A stretch of DNA of 64,000 nucleotides from GWF2-38-69 sp965228125 (GTDB taxonomy: Bacteria > Verrucomicrobiota > Lentisphaeria > Victivallales > GWF2-38-69). A program made the translations under genes and the position numbers. Of the stretch, positions 55,401-63,535 are shown piece by piece. The stretch is taken from the NCBI GenBank assembly GCA_965228125.1, contig OZ245791.1, forward strand, positions 2,604,001 to 2,668,000, in the 5' to 3' direction. Every line of letters begins with the position of its first letter. Position 1 is the first letter of the stretch. The notes under the pieces were generated by a model. That model did not search any database. It worked only from the letters and a program-made list of their open reading frames with translations, and had not been told where the DNA came from.

Positions 55401-56111
55401 TTCTATGTCAGCGGACACCCTTTAGGAGAATACTCCGGAATGATAGATCTTTATTCAACTACTTCTACTTTGGAACTCAAATCTCTGGAAGAAGTTAATG
55501 AAACACCTGTTAGAATGGGTGGAATTATTGCAGGGCTTGAGATAAAAGCATCCAAAAAAGACGGCGCCAAGTTTGCTGTAATCAATTTTGAAGACCTCAT
55601 CGGTACTATTGAATGTGTAGTTTTCGGAAGAACTTATAGGGAATTTGAAAACCTTATAGAGTTGAACAGGCCTGTTTTTATAGAGGGTGTAGCCAGCAGC
55701 AAGGATGAGGGCGGAGATAAGAAAATCACGATTTATAAAGTAATGTCTATGGATGAAATACAGAAAAAATACACAGAAGAAATACACATTCATATTCATG
55801 AGGCAAGCACTAAAGAAGAGACTCTTTTTGAAATAAGAGAAGTTCTGTCAAGGGAGTTATTTAAAGGAGAGACTAATATAATTTTATGTGCCACACTCAG
55901 CGGAGGCGAAAAGGCTTTTATTGAAGCAGGGAAAAATTATAAAATAACAGTAGATAAAGAGCTTATAAATCAACTCAAACATATAGCAGGAGAAGAATCC
56001 GTCAAAATCAGAGCTAACAAGAAAGCGCCGGAATTCAAAAAAAATAATTGGCAAAAGAAGTCCAATGGGAACAATGACAATGCTGGCTATCACAATGGCT
56101 CTAGGCGCTGA
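52491..56111 (+). CDS. dnaE: DNA polymerase III subunit alpha
   Basis: This 1206-residue replicative polymerase has an N-terminal PHP domain with HLHMHTDYSLLDGA, then the C-family polymerase core with GPGRGSGAGSLVAYLTHITDVDPL and the catalytic Asp pair in PPDFDIDF. Further landmarks are YRPGPM, LYQEQIMQVV, a helix-hairpin-helix region and an OB domain. A QGSLF segment near residue 927 fits the internal beta-clamp-binding motif. The length is near E. coli DnaE (1160). A convergent terminator separates it from the pyrophosphatase gene. Confidence 0.97.
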   Translation: MSSIPFVHLHMHTDYSLLDGACHIYHKDLKGKDDIVKLAKEYNMPAVAITDHGVMGGAIDFYKQMNSHDIKPIIGCEMYVSPTHYRDRDQNVPNIKGYHIVLLAKDFEGYQNLCKLDSLANLEGVYYKPRVDKDLLRKYSKGLIALSACLQGELAVNILVGKHKEAKKALADYIDIYGKDNFYIELMDHGIEEQRIVNKSLISMSREFGIPVVATNDAHYLKREHSKSHELLLCIQTNNVITDEKRFRFHNDQFYFKSGDEMLETFKEIPEAVHNTLSVAEKCNLVLDFKANHYPVYTIESTQSHKEYLKQICLDNLFERYGFEYKNSESLTEKQKVIMERLEHELGVIDKSKYCSYFLVVWDFLKFAREAKVPVGPGRGSGAGSLVAYLTHITDVDPLKYNLLFERFLNPDRVSPPDFDIDFCERRRNEVIEYVKEKYGKDSVAQIGTYGTLKAKAVIKDIGRALGQTFDQRNMITKLMPNDPKLTLESAKKNNPDLIKLMDENDWVKEIFTYSEPLEGLNRNMSTHAAGVIIGDRPLDLLVPLTKDSGKGSGGVITQYPAQPCESLGLLKMDFLGLKTLTIIQDTLDAIRLNRNIDIDIRKISLEDKKTYELLNRGDTIAVFQLESGGMRDLCKRFGVDRIEDISALLALYRPGPMQFIGDFINRKFGKEKIEYDHPKMEQVLKETYGIMLYQEQIMQVVQVVAGFTLGGADILRRAIGKKKADELAKQKEKFITGCAQYNNISEDRAVAIWDKIARFAEYGFNKSHSVAYAFVAYQTAYLKANYPVEFMASVLTSEISNPEKLVFFIKECKEMGTKVLAPDINISNMDFTVDGDSIRFGISAIKGVGEAASGSIIEARRNGGKFKDITDFAERAGIDLNSRVLDSLIRAGALDGFGHRRSQLLQTINEVVKRAVESVQDKINGQGSLFDFLQDSEGNFVDHPNNVVMPDIPELDEKKMLEDEKELLGFYVSGHPLGEYSGMIDLYSTTSTLELKSLEEVNETPVRMGGIIAGLEIKASKKDGAKFAVINFEDLIGTIECVVFGRTYREFENLIELNRPVFIEGVASSKDEGGDKKITIYKVMSMDEIQKKYTEEIHIHIHEASTKEETLFEIREVLSRELFKGETNIILCATLSGGEKAFIEAGKNYKITVDKELINQLKHIAGEESVKIRANKKAPEFKKNNWQKKSNGNNDNAGYHNGSRR

Positions 56112-56115
56112 CAAA

Positions 56116-56144
56116 AAAAGCTCAGGATTTTATCCTGAGCTTTT
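56116..56144. terminator. bidirectional terminator between dnaE and hppA
   Basis: AAAAGCTCAGGAT (56116-56128) pairs exactly with ATCCTGAGCTTTT (56132-56144), a 13-bp stem with a three-base loop. The A/T ends give a U run in both directions, so it should stop transcription from both convergent genes. Confidence 0.88.
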
Positions 56145-56188
56145 AAATTTTCGATTAGTTAAGCCTATGTGCTACTATATGGTTTCTA

Positions 56189-58663
56189 TTATTTTTTTGA
56201 TTTCTTCTTTTCTTCCTTAACCACATCAATTCTCATTGCGTAGAAAGTTCTCCAAACAAAGATAAGAGCTATCGCTAGAAATAAGAATCCAGCGTACACT
56301 GCAATTTTCCTAAAATTCGAATCCAGAGATATTTCCATGGCTAGAAGTCCGAATAAAGTTGTAAACTTGATTATAGGGTTCATTGACACAGAGGAAGTAT
56401 CTTTGAAAGGATCACCTACTGTGTCGCCAACTACTGAAGCCTCGTGTAGCGGTGTATTCTTCATTTTTAGATCGACTTCTACCACTTTTTTAGCGTTGTC
56501 CCAGCATCCGCCAGCATTAGCCATAAAAATAGCTTGAAAAAGGCCGAATATAGCTAGAGATATTAGAAAACTGATAAATAAGGCGGCGCTTTCGTTGCCT
56601 CTTACAGGAGAAGAAAGGAATGCAAAGGCCAAAGCGAATGAGAACATAGCTATAAAAATATTCCACATTCCCCTTTGGGCATAAGTAGTACAAATTTTAA
56701 CTACTTCTTTGGATTTCTTGATGTCTGCTTTTCGTTCTTTTGATGTAAGATCAATGTTTTTCTTAATGTAGGCTACAGTTTTATACGCACCGGCCATTAC
56801 GGCTTGAGTAGAAGCTCCGGTAAACCAATATATCACAGCGCCACCACACATAAATCCTATGATAGTGTAAGGGTTAAGCAGATTAAGTATTGTTTCAGGC
56901 TCTACGCCCAGAATCTGTTTCATTACAAGAATCAATGAGAATATCATGGTGGTTGCGCCTACTACTGCGGTGGCTATAAGCACAGGTTTCGCCGTAGCCT
57001 TAAATGTATTTCCTGCACCATCATTTTCTTCAAGATATAATTTTGCGGTTTCAAAGTCCGGATCAAATCCGAAATCTTTTCTGATTTCTTTAGATATACC
57101 CTTCTGTTCTTCTATAAGTGAAAGTTCGTAAACACTCTGCGCATTATCTGTTACTGGCCCGTAACTGTCAACTGCGATAGTTACAGGTCCCATGCCCAGA
57201 AATCCAAATGCCACCAAGCCAAATGCAAGGACAGAAGGATAAACCATGTAAACAGATAATCCCAACTCTCCTACAAAATAAGCGATGGTCATTAAAACCA
57301 TAATAGCCAAACTCATCCAGAACGCAGAGAAATTACCGGCAACGAATCCTGCCAGAATATTGAGTGAAGCTCCACCTTCTTTTGAGGCCGTAACTGTTTC
57401 TTGTACGTGTGCACATGTAGGGCTGGTGAATTTTTTTGTAACCTCAGGGATTAGTGCAGCTCCTAGCGTCCCGCAGCTTATAATTACAGATAATATCCAC
57501 CAAATATTTTCACCGAACATACCGTTGCATAATTGGAAGTAGCTTATACTGAATGTCATTATTATTGAAAGGATAGATGTAATCCATACAAGGCTTGTCA
57601 GCGGAACTTCAAAATTGAAATGTTTTCTTTTCCCAAAAAGAGCTGAACAAATTATTTGATTTACCCAATAGGATATTATAGAGGTCACGATCATTAGATA
57701 GCGCATTGTAAATATCCATGTCAAGAGTGCTATCTGAACTTTTTCCTTTGTAACTCCGGCTGGAAGTTTGGATGTATCAAGAATTCCAAGAAGAATAAAT
57801 GTTACAAGAGCTACGCCTGTAACTCCATATGTTTCAAATCCGTCAGCTGTTGGCCCAACAGAATCTCCTGCGTTATCACCTGTGCAGTCTGCAATCACCC
57901 CTGGATTTCTCGGATCGTCTTCTTTAATTTTAAAGACTATCTTCATCAAATCTGCGCCGATGTCTGCAATTTTGGTAAATATTCCGCCAGCTACGCGAAG
58001 GGCAGACGCTCCAAGAGATTCACCTATTGCAAATCCTATGAAACAAAATCCAGCTAGGCTCCCGTAACCCAAGAGAGGCAAGATTATCAAAATGAAGAGC
58101 ATTATTATAAGTTCTATACTTACCAGCAGTACGCCGATGGACATCCCTGCTTTCAGAGGAATGTTAAAAACTTTAAAAGGTTTGCCTTCTAACGATGCAA
58201 AAGCTGTTCTGGCATTGGCAAGAGTATTTATACGAACCCCAAACCATGCGACTGTGTAGGATCCCAATATGCCCACTATAGAGAACAAAAGGATAATCAG
58301 TACAGAAGATATGGCTTCACCTTTGAGCGCTCCGAAGAAGAAAACTACGCAAGCACCGATTATTATCTCCAGAAGAATCAGGAATTTACCCTGCTGAATC
58401 AGATAAGTCTTACAAGTTTCAAATATCAGATTTCCTATCTCCAACATTGATTTATGCGCTGGGAGATTTTTCACTTTTCTATACTCATAAAGCCCAAAGA
58501 GAAGTCCCAAAATTGAAACAAATATTCCAATTACCAATATCCAAAAACTTGTTGGGTCATGGTGGAAAAAATCTGGCACATTCAGAGAGGCTTCTCCTCC
58601 TGCTATCTTAGCGACCGCATGAGCCGCACTTGTAGTTGCTGTTGCAATTGAACTTGCATCCAT
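56189..58663 (-). CDS. hppA: membrane-bound proton/sodium-translocating pyrophosphatase
   Basis: This 824-residue protein has about 16 membrane spans and uses pyrophosphate hydrolysis to pump H+ or Na+ across the inner membrane. Conserved pyrophosphate-site segments include DIGADLMKIVFKI, EDDPRNPGVIADCTGDNAGDSVG, ETYGVTGVAL and ANAGGCWDNAKK. The position that separates K+-dependent from K+-independent forms reads GNTFKATAK, with Lys as in K+-independent enzymes. It is divergent in sequence from the well-studied enzymes, so the transported ion is not predicted. The ATG at 58663 has AAGGA seven bases upstream; the upstream TTG is not used. Confidence 0.93.
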   Translation of the reverse strand: MDASSIATATTSAAHAVAKIAGGEASLNVPDFFHHDPTSFWILVIGIFVSILGLLFGLYEYRKVKNLPAHKSMLEIGNLIFETCKTYLIQQGKFLILLEIIIGACVVFFFGALKGEAISSVLIILLFSIVGILGSYTVAWFGVRINTLANARTAFASLEGKPFKVFNIPLKAGMSIGVLLVSIELIIMLFILIILPLLGYGSLAGFCFIGFAIGESLGASALRVAGGIFTKIADIGADLMKIVFKIKEDDPRNPGVIADCTGDNAGDSVGPTADGFETYGVTGVALVTFILLGILDTSKLPAGVTKEKVQIALLTWIFTMRYLMIVTSIISYWVNQIICSALFGKRKHFNFEVPLTSLVWITSILSIIMTFSISYFQLCNGMFGENIWWILSVIISCGTLGAALIPEVTKKFTSPTCAHVQETVTASKEGGASLNILAGFVAGNFSAFWMSLAIMVLMTIAYFVGELGLSVYMVYPSVLAFGLVAFGFLGMGPVTIAVDSYGPVTDNAQSVYELSLIEEQKGISKEIRKDFGFDPDFETAKLYLEENDGAGNTFKATAKPVLIATAVVGATTMIFSLILVMKQILGVEPETILNLLNPYTIIGFMCGGAVIYWFTGASTQAVMAGAYKTVAYIKKNIDLTSKERKADIKKSKEVVKICTTYAQRGMWNIFIAMFSFALAFAFLSSPVRGNESAALFISFLISLAIFGLFQAIFMANAGGCWDNAKKVVEVDLKMKNTPLHEASVVGDTVGDPFKDTSSVSMNPIIKFTTLFGLLAMEISLDSNFRKIAVYAGFLFLAIALIFVWRTFYAMRIDVVKEEKKKSKK

Positions 58664-58827
58664 AGGTAGTTCCTTCAAACTTTATGTTAATTGATATTTA
58701 GTCGACACAAAGGCTTTATTTTACACTTTTTCCTATATAAAAGAAATAGTAACAGGTAATATTTTGTTAGGAATTGGTTAATAATTTTTCAGTTTTTTGT
58801 TTTTCGGTTTAATATATCAAATGACAG

Positions 58828-59532
58828 ATGAAATTAGAGAAACATCTAACTAGAATTTTCTCTATGGAAGTACTTATTTTATTTATACTTGGTTGGACGG
58901 CTTCGGCACTTGTCATCATGTCTTTACTTATGAAGTCTATGATGTATGCGCGCTGGATAAGCATTATAGGCGGGATTATTTATGCTGGATACGGATTGTT
59001 GTTCGGCTCTATTCCTCTTTTTGCATATAACGTCCTTGGATCGATAATTAATATACATTCTCTTCGCAAGCTCTTTATTAAAAATAATTTATTTGATGTT
59101 TTGCATGTTCTGAATAACGATGCTTTTCTGCTCCACTTTCTACAAGCCTGCCTGAAGGAAATTCAGAAATCTAAACCGGACTTTACAGGAATAGTATCGG
59201 AATCGTCGTACTGCATTATGGCTTTGCGTAATGCCAAGCTCGTAGGAATAGTCATTGTACGCAATGGAGCAGAAAATGAAATGATTGTGGATTTGGATTA
59301 TGTTATTCCTCAATATAGAGATTCCAAGAGTACCCAATTTATTATGGAGAAATACGCTGGGACCATATCTAGTTTGGCTTCAAACGGACTCAAATATTTT
59401 TCAATTACAGGCGGAAGTTCAGGTTATAACAAATATCTGCTCAGAACAGGTTATCAACTTTATGATGGGGACAACCTATACCGTATGAGTGTCGAAACAA
59501 TAAAGGAAAGGTATCTTGGAAATGTACATTGA
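58828..59532 (+). CDS. YgjV-like membrane protein with GNAT-like C-terminus (copy 1)
   Basis: This 234-residue protein has three N-terminal membrane spans (VLILFILGWTASALVIMSLLMKS, SIIGGIIYAGYGLLFGSIPLFAYNVLGSIINI), then a soluble part with MIVDLDYVIPQYRDSKSTQFIMEK and FSITGGSSGYNKYLLRTGYQ, which resembles a GNAT-type acetyltransferase core. This YgjV-like N-terminus plus C-terminal domain occurs as a conserved architecture in several anaerobes, with no proven function. An ATG at 58864 is an alternative start. The next gene is a diverged copy that starts inside its last codons. Confidence 0.72.
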   Translation: MKLEKHLTRIFSMEVLILFILGWTASALVIMSLLMKSMMYARWISIIGGIIYAGYGLLFGSIPLFAYNVLGSIINIHSLRKLFIKNNLFDVLHVLNNDAFLLHFLQACLKEIQKSKPDFTGIVSESSYCIMALRNAKLVGIVIVRNGAENEMIVDLDYVIPQYRDSKSTQFIMEKYAGTISSLASNGLKYFSITGGSSGYNKYLLRTGYQLYDGDNLYRMSVETIKERYLGNVH

Positions 59533-60142
59533 GGCCGTAGGTTGGATTGCTTCCGTTTTGCTGCTCACCTCCTTGTTTGTGGAGAATAAGAGCTATTTTA
59601 GGTGGTGTGTCCTTACAGGGAATCTACTTTATTTGTATTACGGACTTCTTATATATTCAATGCCGGTAATTGTTCTTAATGCTGCATGTCTGGTGCTTAA
59701 TTTATATTATCTCCACTATATATATCATAGGAAAGAAGATTACGGGGTTTGTCTTGTCGATAAAAATGAAACGTTTTTTAGGTATTTCCTAGATTTTTAC
59801 AGAAAAGATATTTTCAGATATTTTCCTGACTTTCATGAAGACCTGATTACTGAAAAGACGAGCTCTTATATAATTATACGCAATAATCAGCCGATAGGTA
59901 TTTTTATACTTGAGAAAGTGTCGGAAGGCCAACTTTCGGTGGTCCTTGATTATGTTGCGCCTTTCGCCAGAAACTGCAAGGCAGGTTTATTTATTCATGG
60001 CAAATTGCTTAAGGAATTAGCTGATAACAAAGTACAGGTTGTCATAAGTAAGATAATCAGTCCCATGCACAAAAAATATCTGGAAAAGATCGGCTATACT
60101 ACCTCGGCTGTCAATGCTAGAATTATTATTAACTTAAAATAG
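59522..60142 (+). CDS. YgjV-like membrane protein with GNAT-like C-terminus (copy 2)
   Basis: This 206-residue protein has the same layout as the preceding one: a hydrophobic N-terminal segment (AVGWIASVLLLTSLFVENKSYFRWCVLTGNLLYLYYGLL) with membrane spans, then a C-terminal part with IIIRNNQPIGIFILEKV and VVLDYVAPFARNCKAGLFIHGK. The two proteins align in order along their length, including [ND]xYVxPxxR, so they are tandem paralogues of clear but diverged similarity. The ATG at 59522 overlaps the stop of copy 1, indicating coupling; the TTG at 59516 is not needed. UppP follows after 11 bases. Confidence 0.75.
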   Translation: MYIEAVGWIASVLLLTSLFVENKSYFRWCVLTGNLLYLYYGLLIYSMPVIVLNAACLVLNLYYLHYIYHRKEDYGVCLVDKNETFFRYFLDFYRKDIFRYFPDFHEDLITEKTSSYIIIRNNQPIGIFILEKVSEGQLSVVLDYVAPFARNCKAGLFIHGKLLKELADNKVQVVISKIISPMHKKYLEKIGYTTSAVNARIIINLK

Positions 60143-60153
60143 TGTGATATAGA

Positions 60154-60963
60154 ATGTTAGATATAATAAAAGCGATAATACTAGGTATTGTCGAAGGGGC
60201 AACTGAGTTTCTTCCTATATCATCAACGGGTCATCTGATTTTAGTTAATCAATTTGTTTCTTTCGGCGAAGGCTTTACCAATAAATTTGACGTGATAATT
60301 CAACTAGGAGCCATTATTGCAGTAGTAATTTATTTTAGAAAGACGTTGTTCCCACTGAAGGAGGAATACAGCCATTTCTTTAAATCCAGAACTTTTGACT
60401 TATGGAAAAAGACTATAGTTGGCGTCATACCTGCCTTGATTATTGGTGCTTTATTCCATGATAAAATAGAGGATTTTCTTTTTAATCCTTTTACTGTTGC
60501 TGTAGCCTTGATTATCGGCGGAGTAATTCTTATAGCAGTAGAAATGAATAAGAATAGAACCGTAAAAATAGATTCCATTGAAAAGCTTACCTATCTTACG
60601 GCTTTTTTCATAGGTCTGATTCAGTGCCTTGCTATGATTCCTGGTACTTCAAGATCAGGTGCAACTATCGTGGGGGCTTTGCTTCTTGGCTGCTCAAGGG
60701 TTGTGGCAGTCGAGTTTTCTTTCTTCCTGGCTATTCCGACCATAGGGGCGGCAACAGTATATTCCATATATAAAATGGGGATGGAGTTAACATCTTCAGA
60801 GATTATTGTCCTGATTGTAGGATTCGTAGTTTCTTTTTTTGTCGCCTGGATAGTTATCGCAGGGTTTATGAATTTTATTAAAAAAAGAGACTTTAAGTTT
60901 TTTGGGTACTACAGAATAGTTCTTGGGATAGTAGTGCTATTATACTTCTTCTTACTTAGATGA
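60154..60963 (+). CDS. uppP: undecaprenyl-diphosphatase
   Basis: This 269-residue BacA-type integral membrane phosphatase recycles undecaprenyl diphosphate for cell-wall synthesis and can confer bacitracin tolerance. The signatures are EGATEFLPISSTGHL at residues 15-29 and PGTSRSGATI near residue 164, which contain the catalytic Glu/Ser/His and Arg residues. The length is as expected. Its 3' end overlaps the convergent murG gene by 12 bases. Confidence 0.95.
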   Translation: MLDIIKAIILGIVEGATEFLPISSTGHLILVNQFVSFGEGFTNKFDVIIQLGAIIAVVIYFRKTLFPLKEEYSHFFKSRTFDLWKKTIVGVIPALIIGALFHDKIEDFLFNPFTVAVALIIGGVILIAVEMNKNRTVKIDSIEKLTYLTAFFIGLIQCLAMIPGTSRSGATIVGALLLGCSRVVAVEFSFFLAIPTIGAATVYSIYKMGMELTSSEIIVLIVGFVVSFFVAWIVIAGFMNFIKKRDFKFFGYYRIVLGIVVLLYFFLLR

Positions 60964-62064
60964 AACTACTTTTTCCATGACGCTCAGAACATCATAGGCA
61001 GGGTTTTGTCCTTGGGAATAATTCAAAACAGGTATTGGAGTTTTAATGAGTTTTAAAATAATTTCCGAGAGTAGGGCTGCTGTACAATCCTTGTCTTCAA
61101 TGATTATAGTGTTTGGGTTCTGAGAGTGTAGGAATTTTGCGTTGAAGAACTGGTGGTTTTCAGCGGCCAGAGGGTAGGGGATAAGGATGGCATTTTTGTT
61201 AAAGTATAAAAGTTCAGCTATAGTGCTTCCTCCGCTTCTGCATATCACGTTATTGGCAAGCCTGTAAAGAAGAGCCATATCGTCCGATTTATCAAGCACC
61301 AGATAATTAGAAGAAGTTTTTCTGTATGATTCTTCCGTAGCTTTGTGCTGTTCTTTGCCTGTAAGGTGCACTACTTGAATGTTTTTTTGGTTTAAGTTAA
61401 GTAAGGCTTCAGGGACACAAGAGTTTATTTTTTGAGCTCCAAGGCTTCCGCCAAAGACCAGCAATGTAGGAATCTCAGAGCTGAAATTCTTTTTAAAAAA
61501 TTTATTAAAAGAGGCTATAGCCTCGGCTTTGTCTTTTATTTTTGTGTCGGCCAGTTCCGGTCTTATAGGCATGCCAGTGACGATAACTTTTGTTATGTCA
61601 AGATTTTTGTTAACTGGAGGGAAAGCGCTCATCAAAGAGTTAGCCCATTTACTTAAGAAAACGTTGGCCTTGCCTATAACAGAGTTTCCATCGTGAAGAA
61701 ACAATGGAATTCTTAAAACTAATGCGGCCAGACTGGACGGCAGAGAAGTGTAACTCCCCATGGCCAGTACTGCATCAGGTTTGTTCTTGATAAAAATAAC
61801 CAGAGATTGGGTGAACCCGATAGCTGTTTTAATAGCAAACTTGATGAATTTCACGGGAGAAATAGTTATTGGACTGCTTTGAACTTCATATATCGGAATG
61901 TTGTATTTAGGTGAGAATTCTTTGGCATAGTTAACTTTATGCTTTCCTGTGATCAAGGCAACTTGGCCGCCATTATTCCTAAATATCCTTGCAATAGAAA
62001 GTCCAGGGAAGAAATGACCGCCTGTCCCACCGCAGAGAATTATTAGTTTTTTTAGTTCTTTCAT
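60952..62064 (-). CDS. murG: UDP-N-acetylglucosamine--N-acetylmuramyl-(pentapeptide) pyrophosphoryl-undecaprenol N-acetylglucosamine transferase
   Basis: This 370-residue glycosyltransferase makes lipid II from lipid I at the inner face of the cytoplasmic membrane. Seen are IILCGGTGGHFFPGLSIA near the N-terminus, AMGSYTSLPSSLAAL, LVFGGSLGAQKIN (second glycine-rich motif), the ICRSGGSTIAELL nucleotide-binding region and LIPYPLAAENHQFFNA. The ATG overlaps the thrC stop by one base (TAATG). It is convergent with and slightly overlaps uppP; both act in lipid-carrier and murein metabolism. Confidence 0.95.
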   Translation of the reverse strand: MKELKKLIILCGGTGGHFFPGLSIARIFRNNGGQVALITGKHKVNYAKEFSPKYNIPIYEVQSSPITISPVKFIKFAIKTAIGFTQSLVIFIKNKPDAVLAMGSYTSLPSSLAALVLRIPLFLHDGNSVIGKANVFLSKWANSLMSAFPPVNKNLDITKVIVTGMPIRPELADTKIKDKAEAIASFNKFFKKNFSSEIPTLLVFGGSLGAQKINSCVPEALLNLNQKNIQVVHLTGKEQHKATEESYRKTSSNYLVLDKSDDMALLYRLANNVICRSGGSTIAELLYFNKNAILIPYPLAAENHQFFNAKFLHSQNPNTIIIEDKDCTAALLSEIILKLIKTPIPVLNYSQGQNPAYDVLSVMEKVVSSK

Positions 62065-63356
62065 TAATTGCCATTAAGAGCTTTCTTAACTGATTCGACA
62101 TCCGCAGGAATCTGGACAGGCATGTTTCTAAAAGAACCGTTTACTCCTATTTCAGTTAATTTGCCCAGATGGTAGTTGATAACAGCATCGGGGTCTTTTA
62201 GCAGATTGCCTGTCAATATGCCTACTGCTGAAGCGCTTTTATCAATAATTCCTGCTTCGACAAGCTTTCTGGCCCCTGCTACGACGCAGCATGAAGCAGG
62301 TTCTGCTCCGATTCCTGCCTTATCAACCATAGCTTTTGCTTCCATGATTTCCTGTTCGCTTACCTCTTCGACTATGCCATTGCTCCACTCGATTCCGCGC
62401 AGTGATTTTTCCCATGAAACAGGGTTTCCGATTTTGATGGCAGTAGCTATCGTTTCAGGGTTTTTAACCGGAGCGAAAGGTGTTTTGTTTTTCCACATAG
62501 TGTAGAGCGGGTTTGCGCCTGATGCCTGAATGACTGCTATTCTGGGGATTTTATTTATAATTTCTAGTTCGTGTAGTTCCATGAGTGCTTTGCTTAAGGC
62601 AGTGTTGTTTCCCAGGTTACCGCCGGGAATGATAAACCAGTCAGGTACTTGCCATTCGAGTTGCTGAAGAATTTCAAAACAGATTGCTTTCTGGCCTTCT
62701 ATTCTAAACGGATTAATGGAGTTTAGTAAATATATATCAAGCTCTTTACAGACTTTTTGTACTAAAGTCATGGCATCGTCAAAGTTTCCTTCTATCTGCA
62801 GCGTTTTTCCACCATAAGCCAAGGCTTGGGCAAGTTTACCATAAGCAATTTTGCCTGACGGAATGAATATTATGGATTTGAACCCTGCTTTGGCTGCGTA
62901 TGCGGCCATGCTGGCGCTAGTGTTGCCGGTGCTGGCACATGCGACAATTTTCGACTCCAAAAGGTTTGCCGCTGTTATGCCGGCTGTCATGCCCCTGTCT
63001 TTAAAGCTGCCGGTTGGATTTTCGCCTTCATGCTTGAGCATCAATTTTGGAAGTCCAGCATAGATGCCAGCTAGTCCTGAAGGATATAATCTGGTATTGC
63101 CTTCCTGCTTTGTAATGATTTTGTCTTTGTCTATATCGAGGATTAGTTCCTTGTAGCGCCAGACTCCAGAAGAAAGAACTCCGCTTTTCATCCCCCATCT
63201 TTCTTCCCATTTTTTTATGAGCTTCTTTCCGCTTATCTCTGACAAATCTCTTTTTACATCAAGAAGCCCTCCACAGGTACAGGTATATCTGGGGTCAAGA
63301 ATGTAATATTTTTTAGAACAGTTGATGCACTCAAGGTAGCTTTTTGTTTTTTTCAT
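62064..63356 (-). CDS. thrC: threonine synthase
   Basis: This 430-residue PLP enzyme forms threonine from O-phosphohomoserine. It has an N-terminal extension with CINCSKKYY and CTCGGLLDV, a likely zinc-ribbon, which occurs in some threonine synthases of this group. The PLP Lys lies in TGSFKDRGMTAG, with HEGENPTGSF just before it. GNTSASMAAYAAKAG and GGNLGNNTAL bind the cofactor phosphate. It is upstream of murG with a one-base overlap and divergent from the RND adaptor gene. Confidence 0.93.
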   Translation of the reverse strand: MKKTKSYLECINCSKKYYILDPRYTCTCGGLLDVKRDLSEISGKKLIKKWEERWGMKSGVLSSGVWRYKELILDIDKDKIITKQEGNTRLYPSGLAGIYAGLPKLMLKHEGENPTGSFKDRGMTAGITAANLLESKIVACASTGNTSASMAAYAAKAGFKSIIFIPSGKIAYGKLAQALAYGGKTLQIEGNFDDAMTLVQKVCKELDIYLLNSINPFRIEGQKAICFEILQQLEWQVPDWFIIPGGNLGNNTALSKALMELHELEIINKIPRIAVIQASGANPLYTMWKNKTPFAPVKNPETIATAIKIGNPVSWEKSLRGIEWSNGIVEEVSEQEIMEAKAMVDKAGIGAEPASCCVVAGARKLVEAGIIDKSASAVGILTGNLLKDPDAVINYHLGKLTEIGVNGSFRNMPVQIPADVESVKKALNGN

Positions 63357-63468
63357 AATTTGAACATATGGATGAGTTTGATGTTAATAAATTTAACTTT
63401 GAAACATTAGCATAATTATTTATTTTTTGCAAAAATTTGTTAAATGTTATCCTCAACTCTTAAGAACA

Positions 63469-63497
63469 TTGACAATTGGACAATTTTATCATATAAA
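63469..63497 (+). promoter_or_regulatory. predicted sigma-70 promoter for RND adaptor gene
   Basis: A consensus -35 TTGACA (63469-63474) and -10 TATAAA (63492-63497) are separated by 17 bases. They lie 38 bases upstream of the GTG start, with GGAGG near 63524. Confidence 0.72.
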
Positions 63498-63535
63498 CTT
63501 TCAATAAACAAAAAACCTAACTTGGAGGTTAAAGA

